DNA of 64,000 nucleotides from Njordibacter sp028825405 (GTDB lineage: Bacteria > Pseudomonadota > Gammaproteobacteria > Pseudomonadales > Balneatricaceae). A program made the translations under genes and the position numbers. Numbering within the stretch: the first letter of the stretch is position 1; every line of letters begins with the position of its first letter. This document shows positions 26,632 through 35,211 of the stretch, piece after piece. Below the pieces are notes generated by a model. The model was given only the letters and a program-made list of their open reading frames with translations, was not told the DNA's origin and made no database searches. Location of the stretch: the NCBI RefSeq assembly GCF_047730065.1, contig NZ_CP159829.1:1798001-1862000 (forward strand), in the 5' to 3' direction.

Positions 26632-27801
26632 ATGCGCCTAGACGAGAACCAAAAAAGGGTCTTTAATGAATTTAGGCTTAACAAAAGAGCATCGAAAGCT
26701 GATGTCTCTCTAAAAGTAAATTTAACCCATCCAGCGGTCACCCAGATCGTGCGTAAACTCTGCGAGTCAGGTTACTTAAAAGAAGATGAAGAAAAGCGAA
26801 AAGGCCCCCGCGGACAGCCTGCCACAATTTATAGCATTTCCGACAAAAACATTTTTGTTGGGATTCATGTAGGGCGCAGCCGATTTGAGTTTGTGGCGGT
26901 TGAACTCACCGGAAATATTCTGAAAAGTGTGTCTGTTGCTGTTGGATTCCTCCAACAGGAAAAGCTGAAATCGTTGAGCCAACAAGAATTAGATCGTTTC
27001 CTTGCTGCAGAGGAGCTAAGTGAAAGACATATTGTTGGTGTAGGTATATCAACACCCTACTTCTGGGAAGGTTGGCAGTCCCTTTTGCCACCCAATAACG
27101 TCATTGACCAGTCCTGGAGTTCAGATTTAGTTACTAGTTTATTCAAAGTGCCCGATGTAGATAATTTAATCGTAGAAAACGATGGCTCATCTGCCGCCCT
27201 TGGGGAATTAACTTTTGGTACTGGAGCAATTCATAAAGATTTTTTATATGTGAATATAGGAACTTTAATCGGTGGAGGCTTGGTGATTGACGGTACTCTT
27301 CGAACCGGTACTCATGGCAATTCAGCAGCTCTAGCGCCTTTTCCCGTGTCCCAATCCCATTTATCAACGGCACAAAGATCTGGCCGGCCATTTGAACCCT
27401 TGCTCAGACGAGCATCATTATATTCACTCACAGAGCATGCCAACCGTCAGGGGCTAAACTTAGATATTGCCTCTTTAGATACGATTACTTGCGCAGCGAC
27501 GATTCAATGCGTAGATGAATGGATCGAGGATTGCTCAAGCGCTTTAGCACAATTCTTAATTGGGGTTTGGTCTCTAATAGACATTGAGTCCATCGTTTTA
27601 GACGGAGCACTGCCTAAAGTGGTGCTGCATAAAATCGTTGATAGTACCTTGAGCCATGTGCAAAGCTTTCATACTGAAGGCATCATTACTTGTGATGTGA
27701 AACTGGGTGAACTTGGGTCTATGGCACAGTCTATTGGAGCGGCATGTCTGCCCATGCTTAGTATGTTGGGACGCCCCCCCACCATGAATAGTGATCATTA
27801 A
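26632..27801 (+). CDS. ROK-family transcriptional regulator of the polyol operon
   Basis: 389 residues. An N-terminal winged helix-turn-helix (about 10-65, KADVSLKVNLTHPAVTQIVRKL) is followed by a ROK sugar-kinase-like domain (YVNIGTLIGGGLVIDG and LRTGTHGNSAA). The cysteine zinc motif of many ROK proteins is absent. Proteins of this class (NagC, Mlc, XylR) bind a sugar or sugar phosphate and repress transport operons. It is divergent from smoE with about 320 bases between, so it most likely controls the polyol operon. AAAAGGAA lies about 7 bases before the ATG. The ligand is inferred only from context. Confidence 0.88.
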   Translation: MRLDENQKRVFNEFRLNKRASKADVSLKVNLTHPAVTQIVRKLCESGYLKEDEEKRKGPRGQPATIYSISDKNIFVGIHVGRSRFEFVAVELTGNILKSVSVAVGFLQQEKLKSLSQQELDRFLAAEELSERHIVGVGISTPYFWEGWQSLLPPNNVIDQSWSSDLVTSLFKVPDVDNLIVENDGSSAALGELTFGTGAIHKDFLYVNIGTLIGGGLVIDGTLRTGTHGNSAALAPFPVSQSHLSTAQRSGRPFEPLLRRASLYSLTEHANRQGLNLDIASLDTITCAATIQCVDEWIEDCSSALAQFLIGVWSLIDIESIVLDGALPKVVLHKIVDSTLSHVQSFHTEGIITCDVKLGELGSMAQSIGAACLPMLSMLGRPPTMNSDH

Positions 27802-27883
27802 ATGCATCAGTGAATCCCCCTTAGTTCCATCAGCAGCGCTATAAAGAGATCTTTACATCGTTAATGGCACTCACATTATAAAC

Positions 27884-28073
27884 TCAGGTTTTGGTGGAGC
27901 CCTGCCAGCCAATCATCGGAAATGATTCAAACGCTGATTTTACTGCTGTAACAACGGCATCTAAATGTGCGGTATTCGCCAATAGAATGTCGCAAAATTT
28001 ATCGTCATTCGCCGGATTGAGCAACGAGTGTGTATCAGTAGACCCTGTTTTACCTAAGAACCAATAATATAAA
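27884..28073 (-). pseudogene. Remnant of an aldehyde dehydrogenase N-terminus
   Basis: On the minus strand a reading frame of about 60 codons without start codon resembles the N-terminal coenzyme-domain edge of aldehyde dehydrogenases: LLNPANDDKFCDILLAN, then LDAVVTAVKSAFESFP, ending at a TGA at 27886-27884. Compare the family pattern NPATGEVIA...DVDAAVAAAKAAF. The rest of the gene is absent; the frame stops in what should be the first 80 residues. It fills most of the 333-base gap between the ROK and MFS genes. By-eye homology only. Confidence 0.5.
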
Positions 28074-28134
28074 ACGTGTCATAGTGGTTCTATGTTTTCT
28101 TTTGAAGGTACTTGTTAAATAAATTTAAACGTTT

Positions 28135-29346
28135 TTAGCGCCGGCCATCAGCAAGTAACAGCGATCGATCTTCGCGGCGCAGCAACAGCATTGATAAGGC
28201 ACCAAGAAAGGGGCCAGGTACAAGTATTAGAAAAACCCAGCGCCAACTACCAAGGTACTCTGCTGCGACTGGTAACAACCAGATCACAAATATCGTTATT
28301 GCAAACCCAACACCCATTTGAAATGCCAACGCAGACCCAACCATCGATTGGTCGGATAGTTCAGTGACCGCGGCTGAAAATTGGGCGCTATCCGCAACTG
28401 CCGTTAACCCCCAGATCAATGCAATTATGATAAATAGCCAAGGGGGACCATTAAAACAGAGCCCAATGAGGAGCGCGCTTGTGCCTGAAATAACCATGAG
28501 GAAAATCGTTGCGTAACAACGACCTGTCCGATCGGCTAACCATCCACCCATAACGCACCCTGGTGCGCCTGCTGCAATGACTAAAAATGTCAGTAGCGCG
28601 GCATTTTCCAGACCCAGTCCTGTACTCTTTGCTGCGATGGCGTATGCAAAAAACCAACCCCACATCGCATACAGCTCCCACATATGACCAAAATAGCCCA
28701 TGTTGGCTAGCATCACTGGACGGTCTCTAATAATACGCCCCAGTTGATTTACATCTGTCTTAGTCTTGGAAAATTGGTGGGGTCCGTCGTGCAAAACAAA
28801 AGCAAAAAGCACCGCGGCTATAAGACATGCCAGTGAGCTCAAGATAATTACCAACTTCCAGTCAAATTGGATTCCGACAGCACGTATAAGGTGAGGCATA
28901 GCAGATCCGAGCGTCAGGGCACTTAACATTATTCCCATTGCAAAACCACGTCCTTTTTTAAACCAGGTAGCAATGAATTTAATTACCGTGGGGTATATAC
29001 CGGCTAAAGCCATCCCCGTTATAAATCTAGAAAGAAGCGATATGGCAATTCCAGGTTCCAAAATTAAAAGTGCATTTGCAATACCCGCAATACATGCGGA
29101 TATCGCCATAATGGTTGAACTTTTATAAATATCTAACAGGGACAATAGGCTCACAATAAGGGCACTAAGGACAAAACCAGCCTGTACACTATTGGTAAAC
29201 CAGGTTGCTTGGGACAGGCTTAGCGACATTAGCTTAGTCAACTCTGGTATTACAGCTGTTGCTGAAAACCATGTAGTCAACGAAAGAACAAGTGCCACAC
29301 CCGTTACTACAAGCACAAACCAACGGTTTGATAATATGTTTGACAA
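28135..29346 (-). CDS. MFS transporter
   Basis: 403 residues with about twelve hydrophobic spans in two halves. The conserved loop between helices 2 and 3 is weak, and that between helices 8 and 9 reads GGWLADRTGR, typical of the major facilitator superfamily. Sequence character resembles the CynX/NarK or monocarboxylate-type carriers, but the substrate is unknown. The start is a TTG with GGAG 9 bases upstream. It lies between the polyol regulator and the ETF operon, separated from each by more than 300 bases, so it is probably a single transcription unit. Confidence 0.85.
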   Translation of the reverse strand: MSNILSNRWFVLVVTGVALVLSLTTWFSATAVIPELTKLMSLSLSQATWFTNSVQAGFVLSALIVSLLSLLDIYKSSTIMAISACIAGIANALLILEPGIAISLLSRFITGMALAGIYPTVIKFIATWFKKGRGFAMGIMLSALTLGSAMPHLIRAVGIQFDWKLVIILSSLACLIAAVLFAFVLHDGPHQFSKTKTDVNQLGRIIRDRPVMLANMGYFGHMWELYAMWGWFFAYAIAAKSTGLGLENAALLTFLVIAAGAPGCVMGGWLADRTGRCYATIFLMVISGTSALLIGLCFNGPPWLFIIIALIWGLTAVADSAQFSAAVTELSDQSMVGSALAFQMGVGFAITIFVIWLLPVAAEYLGSWRWVFLILVPGPFLGALSMLLLRREDRSLLLADGRR

Positions 29347-29789
29347 CTAAGATATCTCCAGCAAGTTGATATGATTTATCGGTTAGCTGTTTAATTAAAC
29401 CAACAGTATCTTTAACCTGATTTATATTTTAATAAGGAACTAGTTGAATTTGGTGGGTTTTTGACCCTGCGATCATACAGTAGATTGGCTATTGTGCACC
29501 GCGGAATGGATAAGATTTTTTAGCGATCTGAACCACAATAACGATTTCATCAAACCCCATTATTTAATTAAAAAATTGCACACATAATGCAGACAAAAGG
29601 GTTTGCCTGTGCAGAGAAAAAGAGGCACATTGACGACGCAAATTGTTAATCATGCCGTTTCTAGAAATGCCAATAGTGGATACTCTAAAAAATCCACATT
29701 GGCTTGTTAGGATGTGCATCGCCATCAAAACCGTAGCTGAGCCATACTGATCGAAATATCTTGTTTCGTCGACTCTCAGGGCTTTTTTG
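29347..29789. other. Intergenic region between MFS gene and etfA
   Basis: 443 bases, AT-rich, with no gene recognised and no convincing terminator after etfA. It should contain the MFS promoter at its left end. Confidence 0.4.
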
Positions 29790-30782
29790 TTATGCCTTTA
29801 GCTTTCTGATCTCTTCGACCAGCGCAGGCATAATTTCCTGAGAGTTTCCGACTATGCCAAAACTGGATGATTTAAAAATTGCTGCATCTGGATCAGAATT
29901 GATCGAAACAATGGTCTTAGAGTTACCACAGCCGGCCATGTGGTGACTAGCACCAGAGATTCCGACTGCAAGGTAGAGTTCAGGTGCCACTGTGCGTCCA
30001 GTCAACCCAATTTGGTAAGATCGTGGGCACCAGTCCAAATCACAGGCGGCTCGACTCGCACCAACAGCTCCGTCCACCAATTCTGCGATTTCATGGAGTG
30101 TATTAAATCCTTCGGGCCCGCCTAAACCTAGCCCACCACCGATCACAATTTTTGCACTCTCCAACTTGACCCCATCAGCTTTCTCCCTTTCGCGATTGAC
30201 AACACGAGTGCGTATGGAATTCACATCAAGAATTGAACTCACCTGTTTTACCTCCCCAACGCGCTCCATGATAGGCGTCAGAGGCTCTTGGGTTTTGGAA
30301 CGGATAGTGGCTACTGCAGGTGTCTTGTTAAAAGTCACCACTTCGCGTGCAAGGCCACCAAAGCAACTTCGAGTCATGTGTGGTCGTCCATTGACGATAT
30401 CAATCGACTCACACCCGGTAGCTACATCAACATCCAGGCGGAAGGCAAGGCGGGGTGCTAGGTCGGTGCCAGATAACGAATGTCCAATAAGGACAATAGC
30501 TGGCGCCACCTCAGCAACTATTTTGGAAAGATCCGGTAGCCAGGCTTCCGCATGGAAGTTGGCAAATATTGAGTTATCATTAATTAATACTTGATCCGCA
30601 CCATAGGCAGTCAGCATCTTGCCAGTGGTTTCCAAGCCAGTACCGAAAGCGACCGCTGTGACGGTCCCACCCATACTGTCAGTGAGCCGCCTTGCCAACG
30701 CTAACATCTCTAAACCTAGATCGATTGGTTGACTTTCCACCATCTCTACAACTACAAGAACCCCATTATTAGACTCAGTCAT
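29790..30782 (-). CDS. etfA: Electron transfer flavoprotein alpha subunit
   Basis: 330 residues. The C-terminal FAD domain is clear: GGGLGLGGPEGF, LVDGAVGASRAACDL, GLTGRTVAPELY, VGISGASHHMAG and SINSDPDAAIF. EtfA with EtfB carries electrons from flavin dehydrogenases to ETF-quinone oxidoreductase. It follows etfB by 9 bases, with AGGAG before the ATG. No acyl-CoA or methylamine-type dehydrogenase is encoded beside it; the only redox neighbour is the molybdoenzyme upstream. Confidence 0.95.
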   Translation of the reverse strand: MTESNNGVLVVVEMVESQPIDLGLEMLALARRLTDSMGGTVTAVAFGTGLETTGKMLTAYGADQVLINDNSIFANFHAEAWLPDLSKIVAEVAPAIVLIGHSLSGTDLAPRLAFRLDVDVATGCESIDIVNGRPHMTRSCFGGLAREVVTFNKTPAVATIRSKTQEPLTPIMERVGEVKQVSSILDVNSIRTRVVNREREKADGVKLESAKIVIGGGLGLGGPEGFNTLHEIAELVDGAVGASRAACDLDWCPRSYQIGLTGRTVAPELYLAVGISGASHHMAGCGNSKTIVSINSDPDAAIFKSSSFGIVGNSQEIMPALVEEIRKLKA

Positions 30783-30791
30783 CTTTTGCTC

Positions 30792-31604
30792 CTATATCAA
30801 CTGTGCTTCACGCAAGTGCTGAGCGAGAGTGGCGGCTATTTCGGCCGGCGTATTCCCACCAATGAATTCACACTCTGTGTCGTTTACTGGGATATAGAGA
30901 CGCTCTAGATTGTAACGCATAGCGCTAGAACCCACCTGTGCCTCATCAAGACCAATATCTTCTGGCATCCATTCCTTAATCGGTTTCTTTGCAGCACGCA
31001 TCGTCTCGCGCATTGATGCGTAGCGGACTTTACCCAACTCGTTGGAGATAGTGACCAACGCTGGCAAATCCACTTCAACTGTTTCAATGCCATCTTCAAG
31101 TATACGTTTAACTGTCACGACACTGTCGGCTATCTGCACATCGCAGGCAAAAGTGATGGCCGGAATATCCAGAATTTCAGCTATTCCAAGGCCTACAACA
31201 CCCGCATCCCAGTCGGCAGCTTGTCGCCCCGTCAGGATCAAGTCCACATCACCAAGGGCGCGGATAGTCTCAGCCAGGTTACGAGCGGTGACATACCCGC
31301 CACTGCCATCAAAGGTGGGCTCACTAAGCAAAACGGCATTGTCAGCACCCAAAGCGAGCGCCGCTTTAATTACAGCGCGAGCGCCCTTTGACGCAATAGT
31401 GACAATAGTAATTTCTATGTCAGAGTCTTTGCCCGCCCTATCACGGATTCTCAAAGCAGCTTCAATTGCTTGTTCATCATAGGGACTAAGAACCGGTGAC
31501 AACCCAGATACTGGAATCAACACTTTCGCTTCTTCGTCAATGCGAAACTGAACAGGTGGGATCTCAGGGTTCTGAATCTGTTTAACACACACCACAATCT
31601 TCAT
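30792..31604 (-). CDS. etfB: Electron transfer flavoprotein beta subunit
   Basis: About 270 residues with the EtfB start MKIVVCVKQI, SPYDEQAIEAAL, LTGRQAADWDAGVVG and the AMP/second-nucleotide segment. I choose the ATG at 31604 because AAGGG lies 10 bases upstream and the protein then starts exactly as the family does; a TTG eight codons earlier overlaps the upstream gene. It pairs with etfA. It begins 7 bases after the stop of the sulfite-oxidase-like gene, so the three are cotranscribed. Confidence 0.95.
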   Translation of the reverse strand: MKIVVCVKQIQNPEIPPVQFRIDEEAKVLIPVSGLSPVLSPYDEQAIEAALRIRDRAGKDSDIEITIVTIASKGARAVIKAALALGADNAVLLSEPTFDGSGGYVTARNLAETIRALGDVDLILTGRQAADWDAGVVGLGIAEILDIPAITFACDVQIADSVVTVKRILEDGIETVEVDLPALVTISNELGKVRYASMRETMRAAKKPIKEWMPEDIGLDEAQVGSSAMRYNLERLYIPVNDTECEFIGGNTPAEIAATLAQHLREAQLI

Positions 31605-31611
31605 AGAAAAA

Positions 31612-32874
31612 TCACCCTTTCTCAACAACGATTATTTCTGGCACAATTCCGTCAAAATGCTTACGCTGGAAGTTCCAGTCCCAAGTCGGTTGGACTCGAT
31701 CTTTTTCGTCAATTCCACGTGCCATTACTTTATATTCACCTGGTTCGGTGACATCCCAAACGTAATGGAAGCGCCGCCATAGCCAACGGTCGTTCGATTC
31801 CTCAATGGTTGCGTCGTTCCAGCTTTCGCCTCCGTTAGTACTAATTTCGACACGAACTACTGCACCCTCTCCACTCCAGGTTCGACCAGTTATAGCGTGT
31901 GAGCCACACTTGATTGGACCATCTTCGTCTCGAGGTGAGGTAATTAAAGCTTTGACTCCAAGAACTTTCATAGCCTTCTTATTGGGGTCTTCCGGCGATT
32001 TGCCGCTCACAAAATAGTGGGTTTGATAATAGAAGTCTGGTGTGTGGTCAAGTATCTCTATCCTATCTATCCATTTTACCCACCAATTTCCAGCCCAACC
32101 TGGCACAACTAATCGCAATGGAGCACCGTGCACATGTGTCAAGTACTCACCATTGTGAGCCCATGCTAAGATTGTATCTTCATGGAGAGCTTTTTCTATC
32201 GGCATCGCCTTTGAGTAGTTGATGATGCCAGGATCAACCACATCAAAGTCAGTGCGTCCAACTGAAAGGTATTGCGTCACTGGGTCAGGTCTGCCTTCAT
32301 CCCAGCCATGAAGGGCGACAGACACTGCACCTTTTTGAATGCCTGCAAGTTCAAGCACAGTCTTAAGGGGTACTCCAGTCCACTCACCACCACTGACCAG
32401 ACCCGTAGTTGGAATGGACTCAAGGATATTCTCAATGTCCAGAGCCTCTTCACCATCTCCGGACTGGCGCCAACCACCTTCTTCAGCTTGGGCATCACGT
32501 AAAGAGGGCTTCGGTGAATTTTTCCCCTCATCGATGTAGTCCCAAAATTCACCATCATTACCTGCACATTCAGTCACTGCACGCACAGTGCGACCTGGGA
32601 ACTTTCGAATTCCCTCAAGAGTGTACTCGGTTGGATTGTCAACCATTCCACCGATTGAAAATGAGAAGTCGTCTGGATGGACTGGATCAGGCATGTTAAG
32701 TTGAGCGATCACATAATAGGCATCAGTTGGTGTCAGCAATCCCTCTAGATCAAGTACTGGAGAGCGTGCAAAGATAGTGCGTCCTTCAGCATCTTTACTT
32801 GGCATTACACGGGCCCGTTTACGATCAGGCCATCCCATGACCCATTCACCTTCAAGTTCAATCTCTTCTGACAT
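31612..32874 (-). CDS. Sulfite-oxidase-family molybdoenzyme, cytoplasmic form
   Basis: 420 residues: an oxidoreductase molybdopterin-binding domain (about 40-290) with the Mo-ligand cysteine in TECAGND near 120, HVHGAPLRLVVPGWAGNWWVKW in two segments, and a C-terminal Mo-co dimerisation domain (AVVRVEISTNGGESW). No twin-arginine or Sec signal and no haem domain are present, so it should act in the cytoplasm with an external electron acceptor. Family members oxidise sulfite or act on other small oxo substrates. It lies directly upstream of etfB and downstream of a MaoC gene. ETF is a possible acceptor, which would be unusual. Confidence 0.88.
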   Translation of the reverse strand: MSEEIELEGEWVMGWPDRKRARVMPSKDAEGRTIFARSPVLDLEGLLTPTDAYYVIAQLNMPDPVHPDDFSFSIGGMVDNPTEYTLEGIRKFPGRTVRAVTECAGNDGEFWDYIDEGKNSPKPSLRDAQAEEGGWRQSGDGEEALDIENILESIPTTGLVSGGEWTGVPLKTVLELAGIQKGAVSVALHGWDEGRPDPVTQYLSVGRTDFDVVDPGIINYSKAMPIEKALHEDTILAWAHNGEYLTHVHGAPLRLVVPGWAGNWWVKWIDRIEILDHTPDFYYQTHYFVSGKSPEDPNKKAMKVLGVKALITSPRDEDGPIKCGSHAITGRTWSGEGAVVRVEISTNGGESWNDATIEESNDRWLWRRFHYVWDVTEPGEYKVMARGIDEKDRVQPTWDWNFQRKHFDGIVPEIIVVEKG

Positions 32875-32933
32875 ATTATTACTCCCGCTTGATTGTATTT
32901 ATATTAAAGTAATTCAAAAAAGTCTTCTTCGTT

Positions 32934-33407
32934 TTACAGACCTTTGAGCGCCATGGTGTAGGTTGTTGCAGTACCATCAACACACACATCACCAACACTG
33001 TCGGTGATGGTCGTTTTCAGTTTGCAAATGGGTTTGTCATCTCTTACAGACTCAATTTCAACTCGAGCCGTCAACTCTTCTCCAACCCCTACCGCTTTTA
33101 AAAATTTTAGTTCGGTTGATAAAAACACTGAACCAGGGCCGGGCAAGTCTTCTGCAACACAGGCATTAAGAAGACCCGTTGTTACGCCACCCTGCACTAT
33201 AAGCTTGCCAAACGGAGTTTTTTTCGCAAGTTCCTCATCATAGTGAACTGGATTTTTATCGCCAGTCATCTCAGTAAACGAATGTATATCGCTCATCTTA
33301 GTCGTACGAGAACGTGAGCTGAATTGCCCAATTTTTGGTTGGCCGTTTAAAACGCCTACCCAACCATCTTTTTTTTCTGTGTTAGACATATAAATAGTTT
33401 CTTTCAT
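32934..33407 (-). CDS. MaoC-like hot-dog hydratase/dehydratase
   Basis: 157 residues of the (R)-specific enoyl-CoA hydratase (MaoC/PhaJ) type. The catalytic dyad lies in MTGDKNPVHYD (Asp and His, about 48-56), followed by FGKLIVQGG. It adds water to an enoyl-CoA, or removes it from a 3-hydroxyacyl-CoA. First gene of the ETF operon, 60 bases before the molybdoenzyme gene. The start could be the ATG at 33407 or one six codons later. The promoter with a large palindrome lies about 65 bases upstream. Confidence 0.9.
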   Translation of the reverse strand: MKETIYMSNTEKKDGWVGVLNGQPKIGQFSSRSRTTKMSDIHSFTEMTGDKNPVHYDEELAKKTPFGKLIVQGGVTTGLLNACVAEDLPGPGSVFLSTELKFLKAVGVGEELTARVEIESVRDDKPICKLKTTITDSVGDVCVDGTATTYTMALKGL

Positions 33408-33472
33408 TTTAAAACTGCTTTAAAAAAGGCCAAAACACGTTTAATTAGCTGTTTTATATATTCCGATTTTTT

Positions 33473-33500
33473 ATTGTACAGACCACTCGGTACAATACAA
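33473..33500 (-). promoter_or_regulatory. Promoter overlapped by a large operator palindrome (maoC operon)
   Basis: On the minus strand TTGTAT (33500-33495), a 16-base spacer and TACAAT (33478-33473) form a sigma70 promoter. A 24-base inverted repeat at 33473-33496, with 7-base arms ATTGTAC/GTACAAT and an inner GA/TC pair, covers the spacer and the -10 box. The size and inner pattern suit a TetR-family dimer site, and a TetR gene lies about 0.5 kb away. Confidence 0.6.
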
Positions 33501-33677
33501 GTATTAAAAGGGCATTTTTTTATACTTGTCCTTTTTAACATTTACTCGGAGTGTTGAAACTAGTCTAATAATTTGTCATTTTGGCAGATGAGTTCAAGAC
33601 TATAGCAACTAAGAATTCTCACTTGAATACTAACCCTAACAAAGTCTGATAAGTTTGAATGCAGCAGGAGTTCACCC

Positions 33678-33916
33678 ATGACTGACGCTTATATTGGTAG
33701 TGCAAAACTAACTCCGGTTGGTTAGTTAAATGGAATTCTTGTGACAGTGTCAATTGATCTGGTCACGCAATTGTGTTCTGACACCTATGCTCAGGTTCAG
33801 GTGCTAGGATGGTTGTAGCCCTAATTCACGAAATGAAACAAAACGGAGCAAAACGCGAACTAGAATGTTTGTACTTTGGAGTTGATCAAGCCACTGCTAT
33901 CTGGTTAGAAATGTAG
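33678..33916 (+). pseudogene. Internally deleted thiolase remnant
   Basis: Two pieces of an acetyl-CoA acetyltransferase-like gene remain. At 33678-33725 an ATG frame reads MTDAYIGSAKLTPVG and stops, matching the thiolase N-terminus (MTDAYIVGAxRTPVG) with one residue missing. At 33803-33916 the frame reads ARMVVALIHEMKQNGAKREL and then ends FGVDQATAIWLEM, matching the thiolase C-terminus (GARMVVTLLHEM... GGGQGxAxxxE) with the glycine loop degraded. The roughly 350 catalytic residues between are gone. It was probably part of the same acyl-CoA pathway as MaoC and ETF. Confidence 0.72.
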
Positions 33917-34011
33917 TAAAGTCGGACTACGCGTGGTGATCAGTATCACCTTGAAAGACTATGGGCGAAATAGACTTACCAACTCGGTATTAATTAGCGG
34001 ATGATAGAAAA

Positions 34012-34593
34012 CTGAAACAAACAGAGCAGGCAAAGAAGATAACTAAGGTGGCGGCTTCGTTGTTCGCAAAAAAAGGCTACAATGGAGTCGGCGTCGCGGA
34101 AATTGGGGCGGCTTCAGGCTTTGGTCGTGGAACACTCTACCATCACATAGAAAGCAAAGAAGACCTTCTTCACGAAATTGCTTCACAGTACATTTCAGGC
34201 CTGGTTCAGTCTGGCCATAGAATAGTGGGAGAGTATCCAGATCCTATTCAGCGCTTGAACGCACTGAGCCGACACTTGATGGCCGTAATTAGCAGTAGCT
34301 TAGCAGAAATAGTAGTCTGTTTTCGCGAAGTCCAGTCTTTGACGGGCGCACGACACCATGACGTTATGTGCATGCATGCAGAATACCAACAAATCTGGTC
34401 TAAAACGATAGAGGAAGGTGTTCAGAAAAATGTGTTTAGGGCAGTTGATAAAATTGCTGTGAAAGGCCTTTTGGGGATGTATTTTTACTCATGCTTATGG
34501 CTAAAACCAGATGGTCTTCAATCTCCTGAAGATATCGGAGATGTTTTTAGTGATCTTGTCATCCGTTCTCTTTCTAAACGACCAGACGAATAA
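34012..34593 (+). CDS. TetR-family regulator with damaged or non-ATG start
   Basis: About 181-193 residues. The DNA-binding helix-turn-helix is typical (ASLFAKKGYNGVGVAEIGAA then FGRGTLYHHIESKEDLL), followed by a ligand/dimer domain. The family-like frame runs upstream of the GTG at 34048 to at least CTG 34012 (LKQTEQAKKITKVAAS). Starting at GTG would remove helix 1. An ATG at 34001 is one base out of frame; one more A in the A-run at 34008-34011 would join it to the gene. Either CTG is used, or the start is frameshifted or misread. It likely controls the divergent maoC-etf operon. No ATG start is available in frame. Confidence 0.78.
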   Translation: MKQTEQAKKITKVAASLFAKKGYNGVGVAEIGAASGFGRGTLYHHIESKEDLLHEIASQYISGLVQSGHRIVGEYPDPIQRLNALSRHLMAVISSSLAEIVVCFREVQSLTGARHHDVMCMHAEYQQIWSKTIEEGVQKNVFRAVDKIAVKGLLGMYFYSCLWLKPDGLQSPEDIGDVFSDLVIRSLSKRPDE

Positions 34594-34770
34594 CGAAGCT
34601 TCACTTAGTATACTTAGACCCATGCCCTAAAATCTAAACCATACATCTTACTGTCAAATATCATCCTCATAATACTCTGAAAATAAGTAAAGTTTTCGAA
34701 CATATTTGATCGGCCCCAGCTAAGCCTGAATGCAGAGGCAGTTTCCTGAAAAAAATGTTCCGGGGTTCTT

Positions 34771-35064
34771 CTATCCTGTGCCCTTACAATGCTTGCAATG
34801 GCAGTCTTTCAAAAAGAAATGTACTAATGCCATGGTAAACCACATCCAAGTCATTTCTCCAATACCCAGTAATGTAACACTGTGAGCAGTTGGTTCATGA
34901 TTCATAGATTCACCATGATTCATATGATCCATAGTTGGAGCCATATCTAGATATAAAAATATAATTCCCAGTGCGACAAAAATTAATCCTGCCAAATTAC
35001 GCCTTAATTTTTTCATTTTTAAAACTACCAATCCGTTGTCTATAGTTTGATTAATCGTGATCAT
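34771..35064 (-). CDS. Small Met/His-rich membrane protein, function unknown
   Basis: 97 residues (81 if the internal ATG MKKLRRN is used). Two hydrophobic helices (LAGLIFVALGIIFLYLDMA and LLGIGEMTWMWFTMALVHFF) flank a loop rich in Met and His, MDHMNHGESMNHEPTAH. The C-terminus reads DCHCKHCKGTG. The Met/His loop and the cysteine/histidine tail look like soft-metal (copper-type) ligands, but no family was recognised. It stands alone, divergent from the TPR gene. No strong ribosome site is visible for either start. Confidence 0.5.
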   Translation of the reverse strand: MITINQTIDNGLVVLKMKKLRRNLAGLIFVALGIIFLYLDMAPTMDHMNHGESMNHEPTAHSVTLLGIGEMTWMWFTMALVHFFLKDCHCKHCKGTG

Positions 35065-35148
35065 ATCTTAAAAATTTAGCTTCTTATTTTGATTCAAAAT
35101 CGAGACTACCATACTAATAATTAATTAACTAACACAAATTTATAAATA

Positions 35149-35176
35149 TTGACAATGTTAATTAGACTGATATAGT
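35149..35176 (+). promoter_or_regulatory. Strong sigma70 promoter of the TPR gene
   Basis: TTGACA (35149-35154), a 16-base spacer and TATAGT (35171-35176), 36 bases before the start codon. AAGGAA serves as ribosome site. Confidence 0.7.
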
Positions 35177-35211
35177 GCCAATTCACAAAAAAAATAATAA
35201 GGAAATTTCCA

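Noticed and set aside
29700..29790. Minus-strand stretch reading RSVWLSYGFDGDAHPNKPMW after etfA
   Set aside because: About 30 codons with no start and no family recognised; could be chance or an old remnant.
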